Part shown: positions 1 to 5,200 of the stretch, in pieces
How the letters are laid out: each line of letters starts with the position of its first letter
Numbering within the stretch: position 1 is the stretch's first letter
DNA from: Oscillibacter sp.
GTDB taxonomy: Bacteria > Bacillota > Clostridia > Oscillospirales > Oscillospiraceae
Direction: 5' to 3'
NCBI GenBank assembly: GCA_003487665.1
Contig: DNFA01000081.1
Location: forward strand, 42,940 to 48,139
DNA: 5,200 bases
Made by a program: the position numbers and the translations under genes
Notes under the pieces: model-generated
The model's input: only the letters and a program-made list of their open reading frames with translations
The model's database searches: none
Told to the model about the DNA's origin: nothing

Positions 1-27
1 CAATGACAGGCTTTTTCGACAGACTGG

Positions 28-56
28 GGAGCCGTCTCACCGAGACGGCTCCTTTT
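28..56 (+). terminator. Intrinsic terminator of the upstream transcription unit
   Basis: A perfect 11-bp stem (GGAGCCGTCTC at 28-38 with GAGACGGCTCC at 42-52) closes a 3-nt loop and is followed directly by TTTT (53-56). There is no T-run on the other side, so it works for + strand transcription. In frame 1 a TGA lies at 4-6, a plausible stop of the upstream gene about 20 nt before the hairpin, but too little of that gene is present to identify it. The terminator insulates the regulator cassette from upstream transcription. Confidence 0.9.
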
Positions 57-77
57 ACATATTACATATTTTACATA
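53..77. repeat. Triplicated TTACAT direct repeat
   Basis: TTACAT occurs at 55-60, 62-67 and 71-76. The longer unit TTTTACATA occurs twice, at 53-61 and 69-77. The repeats lie between the upstream terminator and the first promoter, in the most AT-rich stretch of the window. They could be a protein-binding array or simple AT-rich sequence; the sequence alone does not decide. Confidence 0.5.
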
Positions 78-106
78 AATCTTAAAGAATGCTGCATAAC
101 TGTAAG

Positions 107-135
107 TTGACACCGGCGGTGTTTTTGGCTAAAAT
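107..135 (+). promoter_or_regulatory. Promoter P1 of the regulator-ABC cassette
   Basis: A consensus -35 box TTGACA (107-112) is separated by exactly 17 bp from a -10 box TAAAAT (130-135), a near-ideal sigma-A (sigma-70 type) promoter. Transcription would begin near 142 and give a leader of about 150 nt before the ATG at 294. A 13-bp palindrome overlaps the end of the -35 box and the spacer, so this promoter is a good candidate for repression or regulated activation. Confidence 0.75.
110..122. promoter_or_regulatory. Palindromic candidate operator O1 at P1
   Basis: ACACCG-G-CGGTGT is a perfect palindrome with 6-bp arms around position 116. It covers the last three bases of the P1 -35 box and the first part of the spacer. 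It shares the core ACCG-S-CGGT with the palindrome at P2. A dimeric HTH regulator, most simply the product of the gene at 294, is the natural candidate ligand, but this is inference. Confidence 0.5.
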
Positions 136-176
136 ATCCATGCAAACGTGCTGATCTGCCCAAAAATCCGGAAACG

Positions 177-189
177 CAACCGCCGGTTG
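177..189. promoter_or_regulatory. Palindromic candidate operator O2 at P2
   Basis: CAACCG-C-CGGTTG is a perfect palindrome with 6-bp arms around position 183. It overlaps the first three bases of the P2 -35 box (187-192). Its core ACCG-C-CGGT matches the core of O1, whose centre lies 67 bp upstream. Having the same kind of palindrome on both -35 boxes argues for a real operator pair, although GC-rich DNA produces such cores more often than average. Confidence 0.5.
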
Positions 190-215
190 ACAGATTTCCC
201 AGCCCGGTTTATAGA
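187..215 (+). promoter_or_regulatory. Promoter P2 of the regulator-ABC cassette
   Basis: A second consensus TTGACA (187-192) is followed after exactly 17 bp by TATAGA (210-215). The predicted start near 222 gives a leader of about 72 nt, a usual length for the gene at 294. P2 is the promoter closer to the gene. P1 lies 80 bp upstream and would read through it. The 13-bp palindrome O2 overlaps its -35 box. Confidence 0.7.
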
Positions 216-293
216 CCGCAGCCGCCGGAAACCGTATGATAGCGCCATACAAAACACGCGGCAATACGCCGCAGACATGAAGGAGGAGCTGTC

Positions 294-1289
294 ATGATCA
301 TTGCTGACAAGATCGTATCCCTGCGCAAGAGGGCAGGCTGGAGCCAGGAGGAGCTGGCGGAGAAGCTGGGCGTCACCCGCCAGTCCGTTTCCAAGTGGGA
401 GGGCGCTCAGTCGGTGCCCGATATGGATAAGGTGGTGTCCATGAGCCGTCTGTTCGGCGTTACCACCGACTATCTGCTGAAGGACGAGCTGGAGGAGGAT
501 GTGCCCTGCGCCGCTGCGGAGGACAACGACCCGCCCCTGCGCCGCGTCACCATGGGGCAGGCATCCGCCTACCTCGCCCTGCGCAAGGCCGCCGCGCCGA
601 AGGTCGCCGCGGCCACGGCGCTGTGCATCGTATCGCCGGTAACGCTGCTTCTGCTGTCCGCCCTCAGCGAGAGCGGCCGCTTCGGTATCTCCGGAAACGC
701 CGCCGCAGGCATCGGCCTGTGCGTGCTGCTGGTGCTGGTGGCCGTGGCCGTGAGCCTCTTCCTGCGCACCGCCGCGCAGGTGCGGGAGTTCAAATTCCTG
801 GAGGAGGAGCCGTTTGAGACGGAATACGGCGTAGACGGTATGGTGCGCCAACGGCAGCAGGAGTATAAGGACACCAACACCCGGCTCACCACCGTGGGCG
901 TGGTGCTGTGCGTGCTGGCGGCGGTGCCGCTGTTCGCTGCCATGTGCATCGACGGCGCTGACCTGCTGTATGTGGGCGCGGTGTGCGCTCTGCTGGCGCT
1001 GGTGGCTGTCGGCTGTCTGGCGCTGGTCACCACCGGGGTGTATCAGGGCGCTATGGAGCAGCTGCTGGAGGAGGGCGACTACACCCGTCCCCAGAAGAAG
1101 CACCACAAGCTGCGCGGCACCGTCATCATGATCTACTGGCTGGCGGCCACAGCCGTGTTCCTGCTGTACACCTACGGCCCCAAAGGCAACGGCCAGCCCC
1201 AGTACAGCTGGATCATCTGGGCGGTGGCGGGCGTGCTGTATGCCGCCGTTATGGGCATCGTTCGCATCATCAGCCGCAGCCGCGGCTGA
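294..1289 (+). CDS. Membrane-anchored XRE-family regulator with six TM segments
   Basis: This 331-residue protein begins with a Cro/C1-type (XRE) helix-turn-helix at about residues 5-62; the HTH core SQEELAEKLGVTRQSVSKWE is at 17-36. An acidic linker (64-78) follows, then six hydrophobic segments at about 104-124, 136-157, 199-219, 224-248, 275-294 and 305-326. With the DNA-binding domain inside, the predicted extracellular loops are very short (about 4-11 residues) and the larger loops (158-198, 249-274) are cytoplasmic. The start is fixed by AAGGAGG at 280-286, 7 nt before the ATG. It is the first gene of a probable operon with an ABC ATPase and permease, so the likely role is sensing at the membrane and controlling that transporter. 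The layout is like BcrR, although BcrR is shorter with four TM segments. The ligand is unknown. The DNA-binding domain call is firm; the sensor role is inferred. Confidence 0.88.
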   Translation: MIIADKIVSLRKRAGWSQEELAEKLGVTRQSVSKWEGAQSVPDMDKVVSMSRLFGVTTDYLLKDELEEDVPCAAAEDNDPPLRRVTMGQASAYLALRKAAAPKVAAATALCIVSPVTLLLLSALSESGRFGISGNAAAGIGLCVLLVLVAVAVSLFLRTAAQVREFKFLEEEPFETEYGVDGMVRQRQQEYKDTNTRLTTVGVVLCVLAAVPLFAAMCIDGADLLYVGAVCALLALVAVGCLALVTTGVYQGAMEQLLEEGDYTRPQKKHHKLRGTVIMIYWLAATAVFLLYTYGPKGNGQPQYSWIIWAVAGVLYAAVMGIVRIISRSRG

Positions 1290-1294
1290 ATCGC

Positions 1295-1314
1295 GCCCCA
1301 ACGGGGCATTGTTA
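1295..1314 (+). other. Small hairpin between regulator and ATPase genes
   Basis: GCCCC (1295-1299) and GGGGC (1303-1307) form a 5-bp GC stem with a 3-nt loop, followed by ATTGTTA. The T-run is broken, so at best this is a weak terminator or an mRNA-processing or stability element in the 60-nt gap. It could lower the transporter message relative to the regulator. No convincing promoter was seen in the gap. Confidence 0.3.
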
Positions 1315-1349
1315 TAGAGATAGCGGAGAGAAAATAAGGAGGAACCCTC

Positions 1350-2060
1350 ATGCTGGACATTCAACATCTGACCAAGACCTACGGCGAGAAGAAGGCCGTG
1401 GACGACCTGACGCTGCACATCGCCCCCGGCGAGATCTACGGCTTTATCGGACACAACGGCGCAGGCAAGACCACCACCCTGAAATCCGTGGTGGGCATCC
1501 TGCAATTCGATCAGGGCGAGATCACCATCGGCGGCAAGTCCATCAAGACCGACCCGCTGGCCTGCAAGCGGCTGCTGGCCTATATCCCCGACAACCCCGA
1601 CCTGTACGACTACATGACGGGCATCAAGTACCTGAACTTCATCGCCGACGTGTTCGGCGTGGACGCCCAGACCCGGCGGGAGCGCATCCGCACCTATGCG
1701 GACACCTTCGAGCTGACCGGCGATCTGGCGCAGCCCATCGCCGCCTACTCCCACGGCATGAAGCAGAAGCTGGCCATCATCGCCGCGTGGCTCCACGACC
1801 CCCGGCTCATCGTTATGGATGAGCCTTTCGTGGGGCTTGACCCCAAGGCCGCCCACACCCTAAAGAGCATGATGCGGCAGGTGTGCGACAACGGCGGCGC
1901 TATCTTCTTCTCCACCCACGTGCTGGAGGTGGCGGAAAAGCTGTGCGACAAGGTGGCCATCATCAAGGGCGGCAGGCTCATCCGCTCCGGCACCATGGAG
2001 GAGGTCAAGGGCGACGACTCTCTGGAAGAGGTATTTCTGGAGCTGGAGGAGGATGCGTAA
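1350..2060 (+). CDS. EcsA-like ABC transporter ATP-binding protein
   Basis: This 236-residue ABC ATPase, cytoplasmic and membrane-associated, would power the permease encoded next. The motifs are complete: Walker A GHNGAGKT (34-41), signature YSHGMKQK (133-140), Walker B LIVMDEP (153-159) with catalytic E158, D-loop GLDP (162-165) and H-loop H190 in STH. The Q-loop position reads YIPD (78-81), with Asp in place of Gln. EcsA of Bacillus subtilis, as I recall it, has Glu there, and also shares the SxGMKQK-type signature, DEPFxGLDP and an acidic xLELxxxDA tail. The start is supported by AAGGAGG at 1336-1342, 7 nt before the ATG. The stop overlaps the next start (TAATG). The family fit is strong. 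Export rather than import is inferred from the ABC-2-like partner; the substrate is unknown. Confidence 0.92.
   Translation: MLDIQHLTKTYGEKKAVDDLTLHIAPGEIYGFIGHNGAGKTTTLKSVVGILQFDQGEITIGGKSIKTDPLACKRLLAYIPDNPDLYDYMTGIKYLNFIADVFGVDAQTRRERIRTYADTFELTGDLAQPIAAYSHGMKQKLAIIAAWLHDPRLIVMDEPFVGLDPKAAHTLKSMMRQVCDNGGAIFFSTHVLEVAEKLCDKVAIIKGGRLIRSGTMEEVKGDDSLEEVFLELEEDA
2045..2052 (+). promoter_or_regulatory. Ribosome site inside the ATPase gene that fixes the permease start
   Basis: GGAGGAGG (2045-2052) lies within the last codons of the ATPase gene, 7 nt before the ATG at 2060. It selects this ATG over the upstream in-frame ATG at 1883, which would put 59 arginine/glycine-rich residues translated from the ATPase gene's DNA onto the permease. 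The one-base stop/start overlap indicates translational coupling. Confidence 0.85.
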
Positions 2061-3664
2061 TGGTCAATGTCCTCCTGAAAAAGCAGCTGTTTGAGATATT
2101 CCGCAGCTACTTCTACGACGCAAAAAAGAACAGACCCCGCTCCAGAGCCTCCACCATTCTGTTCTTCGTCCTGTACGCGGTGCTGATGATAGGCTTCGTC
2201 GGCGGCATGTTCGTGCTGCTGGCGTGGAGCATCTGCCAGCCGCTGGTGGCCTCCGGCATGGGGTGGCTATATTTCACGCTGTTTGCCGGGCTTGCCATTC
2301 TGCTGGGCGTGTTCGGCAGCGTGTTCAACACCTTTTCCTCCCTGTATCAGGCCAAGGACAACGACCTGCTGCTGAGCATGCCCATCCCCATTCGGGCGAT
2401 ACTGGCATCCCGGCTGCTGGGCGTGTATCTCATGGGACTGATGTTCTCCGGCGTGGTGCTGCTGCCCGCCGTGATCTTCTACTGGTGCGCCGCCGACGCC
2501 TCCCCGTCCGCCATCGCGGGCGGCGTGATGCTGGTGCTGGCGGTGTCCCTGTTCGTGCTGGTGCTCTCCTGCGTGCTGGGCTGGGTAGTGGCTAAGATCT
2601 CCGCCAAGCTCAAGCGCAAGAACTTCCTGACGGTGTTCATCGCGCTGGTGTTCTTTGGCCTGTACTACATGGTCTGCTTCCGGGCGTCCGACCTGCTGAA
2701 TGAGCTGCTGGCCAACCTGACGGCGGTGGGCGACGCCGTCCGGGGCGCGGCCTATCCCCTGTATCTGCTGGGACGCATGGGCGAAGGCGACTGGCTGGCC
2801 ATCGCCTTTGTGATGGCCGTGACGCTGGCGCTGTGCGCCCTGACCTATCTGGTGCTCAGCCGCACGTTTATCGGCATCGCCACCGCCTCCGGCACCACCG
2901 CCAAGGCGGAGTACCGGGAAAAGGCGGTCAAGGCCGCCGGTACGTCCTCCGCCCTGCTGCGGAAGGAGTTCGGCCGCTTCACCTCCAGCCCCAACTATAT
3001 GCTCAACTGCGCTCTGGGCACGGTGATGCTGCCCATTATGGGCGTTTTGCTGCTGGTGAAGGCCGGCGAGCTTCTGCCCGTGGTGCATGAGATCGCCGGC
3101 GGCGAAGCGCCCGGCTTTCTGGCGGTGATGCTGTGCGCTGCCCTGTGTCTGATAGGCTCCATGAACGACACAGCCGCGTCCTCCGTGTCGCTGGAGGGCA
3201 AGAACCTGTGGCTGGCGCAGTCCCTGCCGGTGACGGCGTGGCAGCTGCTCCGCGCCAAGCTGCTGGTGCAGCTGCTGGTGACGGGCATCCCCATGGCGGT
3301 CACCTCCGTGCTGGTGCTGCTGGCTATCCGTCCCGCTCTGCAGGAGGCCGTGCTGCTGGTGGTGCTGCCGCTGCTGTTCGTGTGGCTGTCGGCGGAGTTC
3401 GGCCTGCTGATGGATCTGAAGCGCCCCAATCTGGTCTGGACAAACGAGATCACGGTCATCAAGCAGCGTATCACGGTGCTGCTGGTGATGCTGGCCGGGT
3501 GGCTGTACGCCGCCGCCATCGCCGCGCTGTACTTCGTGGTCGGCGCCGATATGGGCGCGGCGTGGTACCTGCTGGCGTGGTCGGTGCTGACGGCGGCGCT
3601 GGCCGCCCTGCTGCGCCGGTGGCTGCGCCGCAGCGGAAGCCGGCTGTTAGGCCGCCTGGCATAA
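2060..3664 (+). CDS. Two-half ABC-2-type transporter permease
   Basis: This is a 534-residue integral membrane protein with about twelve hydrophobic segments, near 31-57, 69-90, 118-142, 151-179, 187-206, 246-266, 313-334, 352-370, 401-423, 427-450, 470-494 and 500-518. It appears built from two related halves. LLKKQL...F...Y at 5-18 resembles LLRKEFGRF...Y at 299-313. AKDNDLLLSMPIPIRAIL at 98-115 resembles LEGKNLWLAQSLPVTAWQLL at 378-397. Both elements precede comparable membrane segments. One chain could thus supply both transmembrane halves for an ATPase dimer. Size and layout fit the large 'putative ABC transporter permease' group of Clostridia (I believe Pfam ABC_tran_2, PF16949), longer than EcsB at about 400 residues. 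It is coupled to the ATPase gene. A short basic tail (RRWLRRSGSR, 519-528) ends the protein. The permease call is firm; the substrate is unknown. Confidence 0.85.
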   Translation: MVNVLLKKQLFEIFRSYFYDAKKNRPRSRASTILFFVLYAVLMIGFVGGMFVLLAWSICQPLVASGMGWLYFTLFAGLAILLGVFGSVFNTFSSLYQAKDNDLLLSMPIPIRAILASRLLGVYLMGLMFSGVVLLPAVIFYWCAADASPSAIAGGVMLVLAVSLFVLVLSCVLGWVVAKISAKLKRKNFLTVFIALVFFGLYYMVCFRASDLLNELLANLTAVGDAVRGAAYPLYLLGRMGEGDWLAIAFVMAVTLALCALTYLVLSRTFIGIATASGTTAKAEYREKAVKAAGTSSALLRKEFGRFTSSPNYMLNCALGTVMLPIMGVLLLVKAGELLPVVHEIAGGEAPGFLAVMLCAALCLIGSMNDTAASSVSLEGKNLWLAQSLPVTAWQLLRAKLLVQLLVTGIPMAVTSVLVLLAIRPALQEAVLLVVLPLLFVWLSAEFGLLMDLKRPNLVWTNEITVIKQRITVLLVMLAGWLYAAAIAALYFVVGADMGAAWYLLAWSVLTAALAALLRRWLRRSGSRLLGRLA

Positions 3665-3690
3665 GAAAACATACGCCGTAAAAGGCGCGT

Positions 3691-3715
3691 TTCGCCACCC
3701 TATAATTGTGGCGGA
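3691..3715. repeat. Inverted repeat enclosing TATAAT
   Basis: CGCCAC (3693-3698) and GTGGCG (3708-3713) are perfect inverted arms around a 9-nt loop that contains TATAAT (3701-3706). In RNA the stem extends to about 8 bp with one G-U pair. It lies 28 nt after the permease stop and just before the main terminator. No good -35 box sits 16-18 bp upstream of the TATAAT, so a 3'-UTR hairpin or protein site is as likely as a promoter. Confidence 0.4.
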
Positions 3716-3727
3716 TATGTTAATTTC

Positions 3728-3761
3728 ATCCCCGTCCCGCAGAAGTGGGACGGGGATTTTT
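3728..3761 (+). terminator. Intrinsic terminator of the regulator-ABC cassette
   Basis: A perfect 11-bp GC-rich stem (ATCCCCGTCCC at 3728-3738 with GGGACGGGGAT at 3747-3757) with an 8-nt loop runs into a five-T tract (3757-3761). It follows the permease stop by about 60 nt and separates this cassette from ftsH. Confidence 0.92.
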
Positions 3762-3787
3762 GCAGTTCCGGCGCATCTGCTTATAGA
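3759..3787 (+). promoter_or_regulatory. Candidate ftsH promoter A
   Basis: TTTGCA (3759-3764) and TATAGA (3782-3787) are separated by 17 bp. Each box matches its consensus at 4 of 6 positions, and the -10 box equals that of P2. The -35 box overlaps the T-tract of the preceding terminator. A start near 3794 would give a leader of about 55 nt. Confidence 0.4.
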
Positions 3788-3812
3788 CACTTTGGGCAAA
3801 ATGTGGTAGGGT
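3784..3812 (+). promoter_or_regulatory. Candidate ftsH promoter B
   Basis: TAGACA (3784-3789; 5 of 6 matches) and TAGGGT (3807-3812; 3 of 6 matches) are also 17 bp apart. The boxes overlap those of candidate A, so the two would be alternatives or tandem starts. Neither CIRCE nor a CtsR heptad repeat is visible in the gap, so there is no sign of these classical heat-shock controls. Confidence 0.35.
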
Positions 3813-3848
3813 ATCTTATTCAACAAAGTGCACAGAGGAGGCTTTTTC

Positions 3849-5200
3849 ATGAACGAGGTCAAGTCCCCCAAGAAACCGCTTATTTACTACTATCTGGCGG
3901 CTATCCTGCTGGTGGTGCTGTTCAACATGCTGGCCATGCCGTGGCTGGCGGAGCACCAGATACAGGAGGTGGATTACAACACCTTCGTCTCCATGACCGA
4001 GAATAAGGAGATCGGCAAGGTGGAGATCCAGCAGCAGAGCAACCGCATCCTGTTCACCGACAAGGACGAAAAGACCATCTACAAGACGGCCATCGTGCCC
4101 GATGACGGCATGGTGCAGCGCCTGCTGGACGCGGGCATCTCCACCACCGGCGAGGAGATCGAGCAGACCTCCCTGCTGACGGACATTCTGGCCTGGGTGC
4201 TGCCGCTGGTGCTCTTCATCGCCATCGGGCAGCTGGTTTCCCGCAGCCTGATGAAGAAAATGGGCGGCGGAAGCAACTCCATGATGTTCAACATGGGCCG
4301 CTCCGACGCCAAGATCTACGTCAAATCTGCCGAGGGCATCAAGTTTGACGATGTGGCCGGTGAGGACGAGGCCAAGGAGAATCTGCAGGAGGTGGTCAAC
4401 TACCTCCACGACCCCAGCAAGTACAAGGAGATCGGCGCCTCCATGCCCAAGGGCATCCTGCTGGTGGGCCCTCCGGGTACCGGCAAGACCATGCTGGCCA
4501 AGGCCGTGGCCGGCGAAGCCAACGTGCCCTTCTTCTCCATGTCCGGCTCGGAATTCGTAGAGATGTTCGTGGGCATGGGCGCCTCCAAGGTGCGTGATCT
4601 GTTCAGCCAGGCCAAGGAGAAGGCGCCCTGCATCGTGTTCATCGACGAGATCGACGCCATCGGTCAGAAGCGCAGCGGCGGACAGTACGGCGGCAACGAC
4701 GAGCGGGAGCAGACCCTCAACCAGCTGCTCACCGAGATGGACGGCTTCGACAGCAGCAACGGCGTCATCATTCTGGCGGCCACCAACCGCCCGGAGTCCC
4801 TCGACCCGGCGCTGACCCGTCCGGGGCGCTTCGACCGGCGGGTGCCGGTGGAGCTGCCCGACCTGCTGGGGCGCGAGGCCATATTGAAGGTACACGCCAA
4901 AAAGATCAAGATCGCCGAGGACGTGGATTTCAACAAGGTGGCGCGGATGGCCTCCGGCGCTTCCGGCGCGGAGCTGGCCAACATCGTCAACGAGGCGGCG
5001 CTGCGCGCCGTCCGGGACGGCAGGCGCTTTGCGACCCAGGCCGATCTGGAGGAGAGCATCGAGGTGGTCATCGCGGGCTATCAGAAGAAGAACGCCATCA
5101 TGACCGACCACGAGAAGAAGATCGTGTCCTACCACGAGATCGGCCACGCGCTGGTGGCGGCTTTGCAGAGCCACTCCGCCCCGGTGCAGAAGATCACCAT
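3849..5200 (+). CDS. ftsH: ATP-dependent zinc metalloprotease FtsH (5' part, runs off the window)
   Basis: The frame is open from the ATG at 3849 to the window end: 450 codons plus two bases. FtsH is a hexameric membrane AAA+ protease that pulls out and degrades misfolded or regulatory membrane and cytosolic proteins. Domains in order: TM1 at 11-33, extracellular domain 34-108, TM2 109-131, glycine-containing linker 138-150, AAA+ module from about 165 and the start of peptidase M41. Visible motifs are Walker A GPPGTGKT (207-214), pore loop MFVGMG (239-244), Walker B FIDE (264-267), the second region of homology with arginine fingers R324 and R327, and zinc site HEIGH (429-433; H429, H433, catalytic E430). 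The rest of M41, including the third zinc ligand, lies beyond 5200; the family is usually 600-700 residues. AGGAGG at 3836-3841 sits 7 nt before the ATG. HEIGH replaces the commoner HEAGH. The gene is monocistronic on its 5' side. Confidence 0.96.
   Translation, partial: MNEVKSPKKPLIYYYLAAILLVVLFNMLAMPWLAEHQIQEVDYNTFVSMTENKEIGKVEIQQQSNRILFTDKDEKTIYKTAIVPDDGMVQRLLDAGISTTGEEIEQTSLLTDILAWVLPLVLFIAIGQLVSRSLMKKMGGGSNSMMFNMGRSDAKIYVKSAEGIKFDDVAGEDEAKENLQEVVNYLHDPSKYKEIGASMPKGILLVGPPGTGKTMLAKAVAGEANVPFFSMSGSEFVEMFVGMGASKVRDLFSQAKEKAPCIVFIDEIDAIGQKRSGGQYGGNDEREQTLNQLLTEMDGFDSSNGVIILAATNRPESLDPALTRPGRFDRRVPVELPDLLGREAILKVHAKKIKIAEDVDFNKVARMASGASGAELANIVNEAALRAVRDGRRFATQADLEESIEVVIAGYQKKNAIMTDHEKKIVSYHEIGHALVAALQSHSAPVQKIT

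Noticed and set aside
3..110. Short open frame of 35 codons at the window start
   Set aside because: It reads through the terminator hairpin and lacks any visible ribosome site in the window.
277..297. Six-codon reading frame MKEELS ending across the regulator start (ATGA overlap)
   Set aside because: It has no ribosome site of its own and is made mostly of the Shine-Dalgarno of the real gene, so it is probably a by-product of that sequence.
983..1822. Plus-strand frame overlapping the regulator and ATPase genes in another phase
   Set aside because: The translation is Arg/His/Gly-rich with no domain and spans the true gene boundary, so it is a shadow frame.
129..1856. Very long open frame on the minus strand (575 codons) opposite the regulator and ATPase genes
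   Set aside because: Its translation is rich in His, Gln, Gly and Arg without recognisable domains, it covers two well-supported genes, and it is typical of antisense frames in GC-rich coding DNA.
1883..2059. N-terminal extension of the permease from an upstream ATG
   Set aside because: The extra 59 residues are arginine/glycine-rich out-of-frame translation of the ATPase gene; the ATG at 2060 has a strong ribosome site and the protein begins there in a normal membrane-protein fashion.
3665..3848. Heat-shock operators (CIRCE or CtsR repeat) before ftsH
   Set aside because: I looked for TTAGCACTC-N9-GAGTGCTAA and GGTCAAA-type repeats and found neither.
3816..5174. Long open minus-strand frame (452 codons) opposite ftsH
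   Set aside because: It is the antisense shadow of ftsH: low-complexity His/Leu/Gly-rich translation, no domain, and the opposing frame has complete FtsH motifs.

Overview
The window looks like a piece of chromosome from a GC-rich, Gram-positive-type anaerobe of the class Clostridia, probably an Oscillospiraceae-like gut bacterium. This is inferred from strong AGGAGG ribosome sites 7 nt before every start, G/C-rich third codon positions, sigma-A-type promoters in AT-richer gaps, and an FtsH of the HEIGH type that I associate with that group. No database search was possible.

Layout, all genes on the + strand. Positions 1-56 hold the tail of an upstream transcription unit with a strong intrinsic terminator. 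Positions 57-293 are a regulatory region with three TTACAT repeats, two promoter-like -35/-10 pairs with exact 17-bp spacers, and a 13-bp palindrome overlapping each -35 box. Next comes a three-gene cassette: a membrane-anchored XRE-type regulator with six predicted membrane segments (294-1289), an EcsA-like ABC ATPase (1350-2060), and a large ABC-2-type permease with two similar halves (2060-3664). The ATPase and permease overlap by one base (TAATG) and are probably translationally coupled. A strong terminator at 3728-3761 closes the cassette. A separate gene for the membrane AAA+ zinc protease FtsH starts at 3849 and runs off the window end after 450 codons, just past its HEIGH zinc motif.

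How the parts may work together: the first gene joins a DNA-binding domain to a membrane domain with almost no extracellular loops. It sits directly upstream of a complete transporter and downstream of a promoter region with palindromes. This is the arrangement of a one-component membrane sensor that controls its own transporter, comparable in logic to BcrR of the bacitracin system in Enterococcus. The substrate cannot be read from the sequence. Candidates are a membrane-active peptide, an antibiotic or a lipid. The ftsH gene appears to be an independent housekeeping or stress unit. No RNA genes, mobile elements or CRISPR arrays were seen. The best candidate for something undescribed is the regulator/ATPase/double-permease cassette with its twin promoter-palindrome control region.
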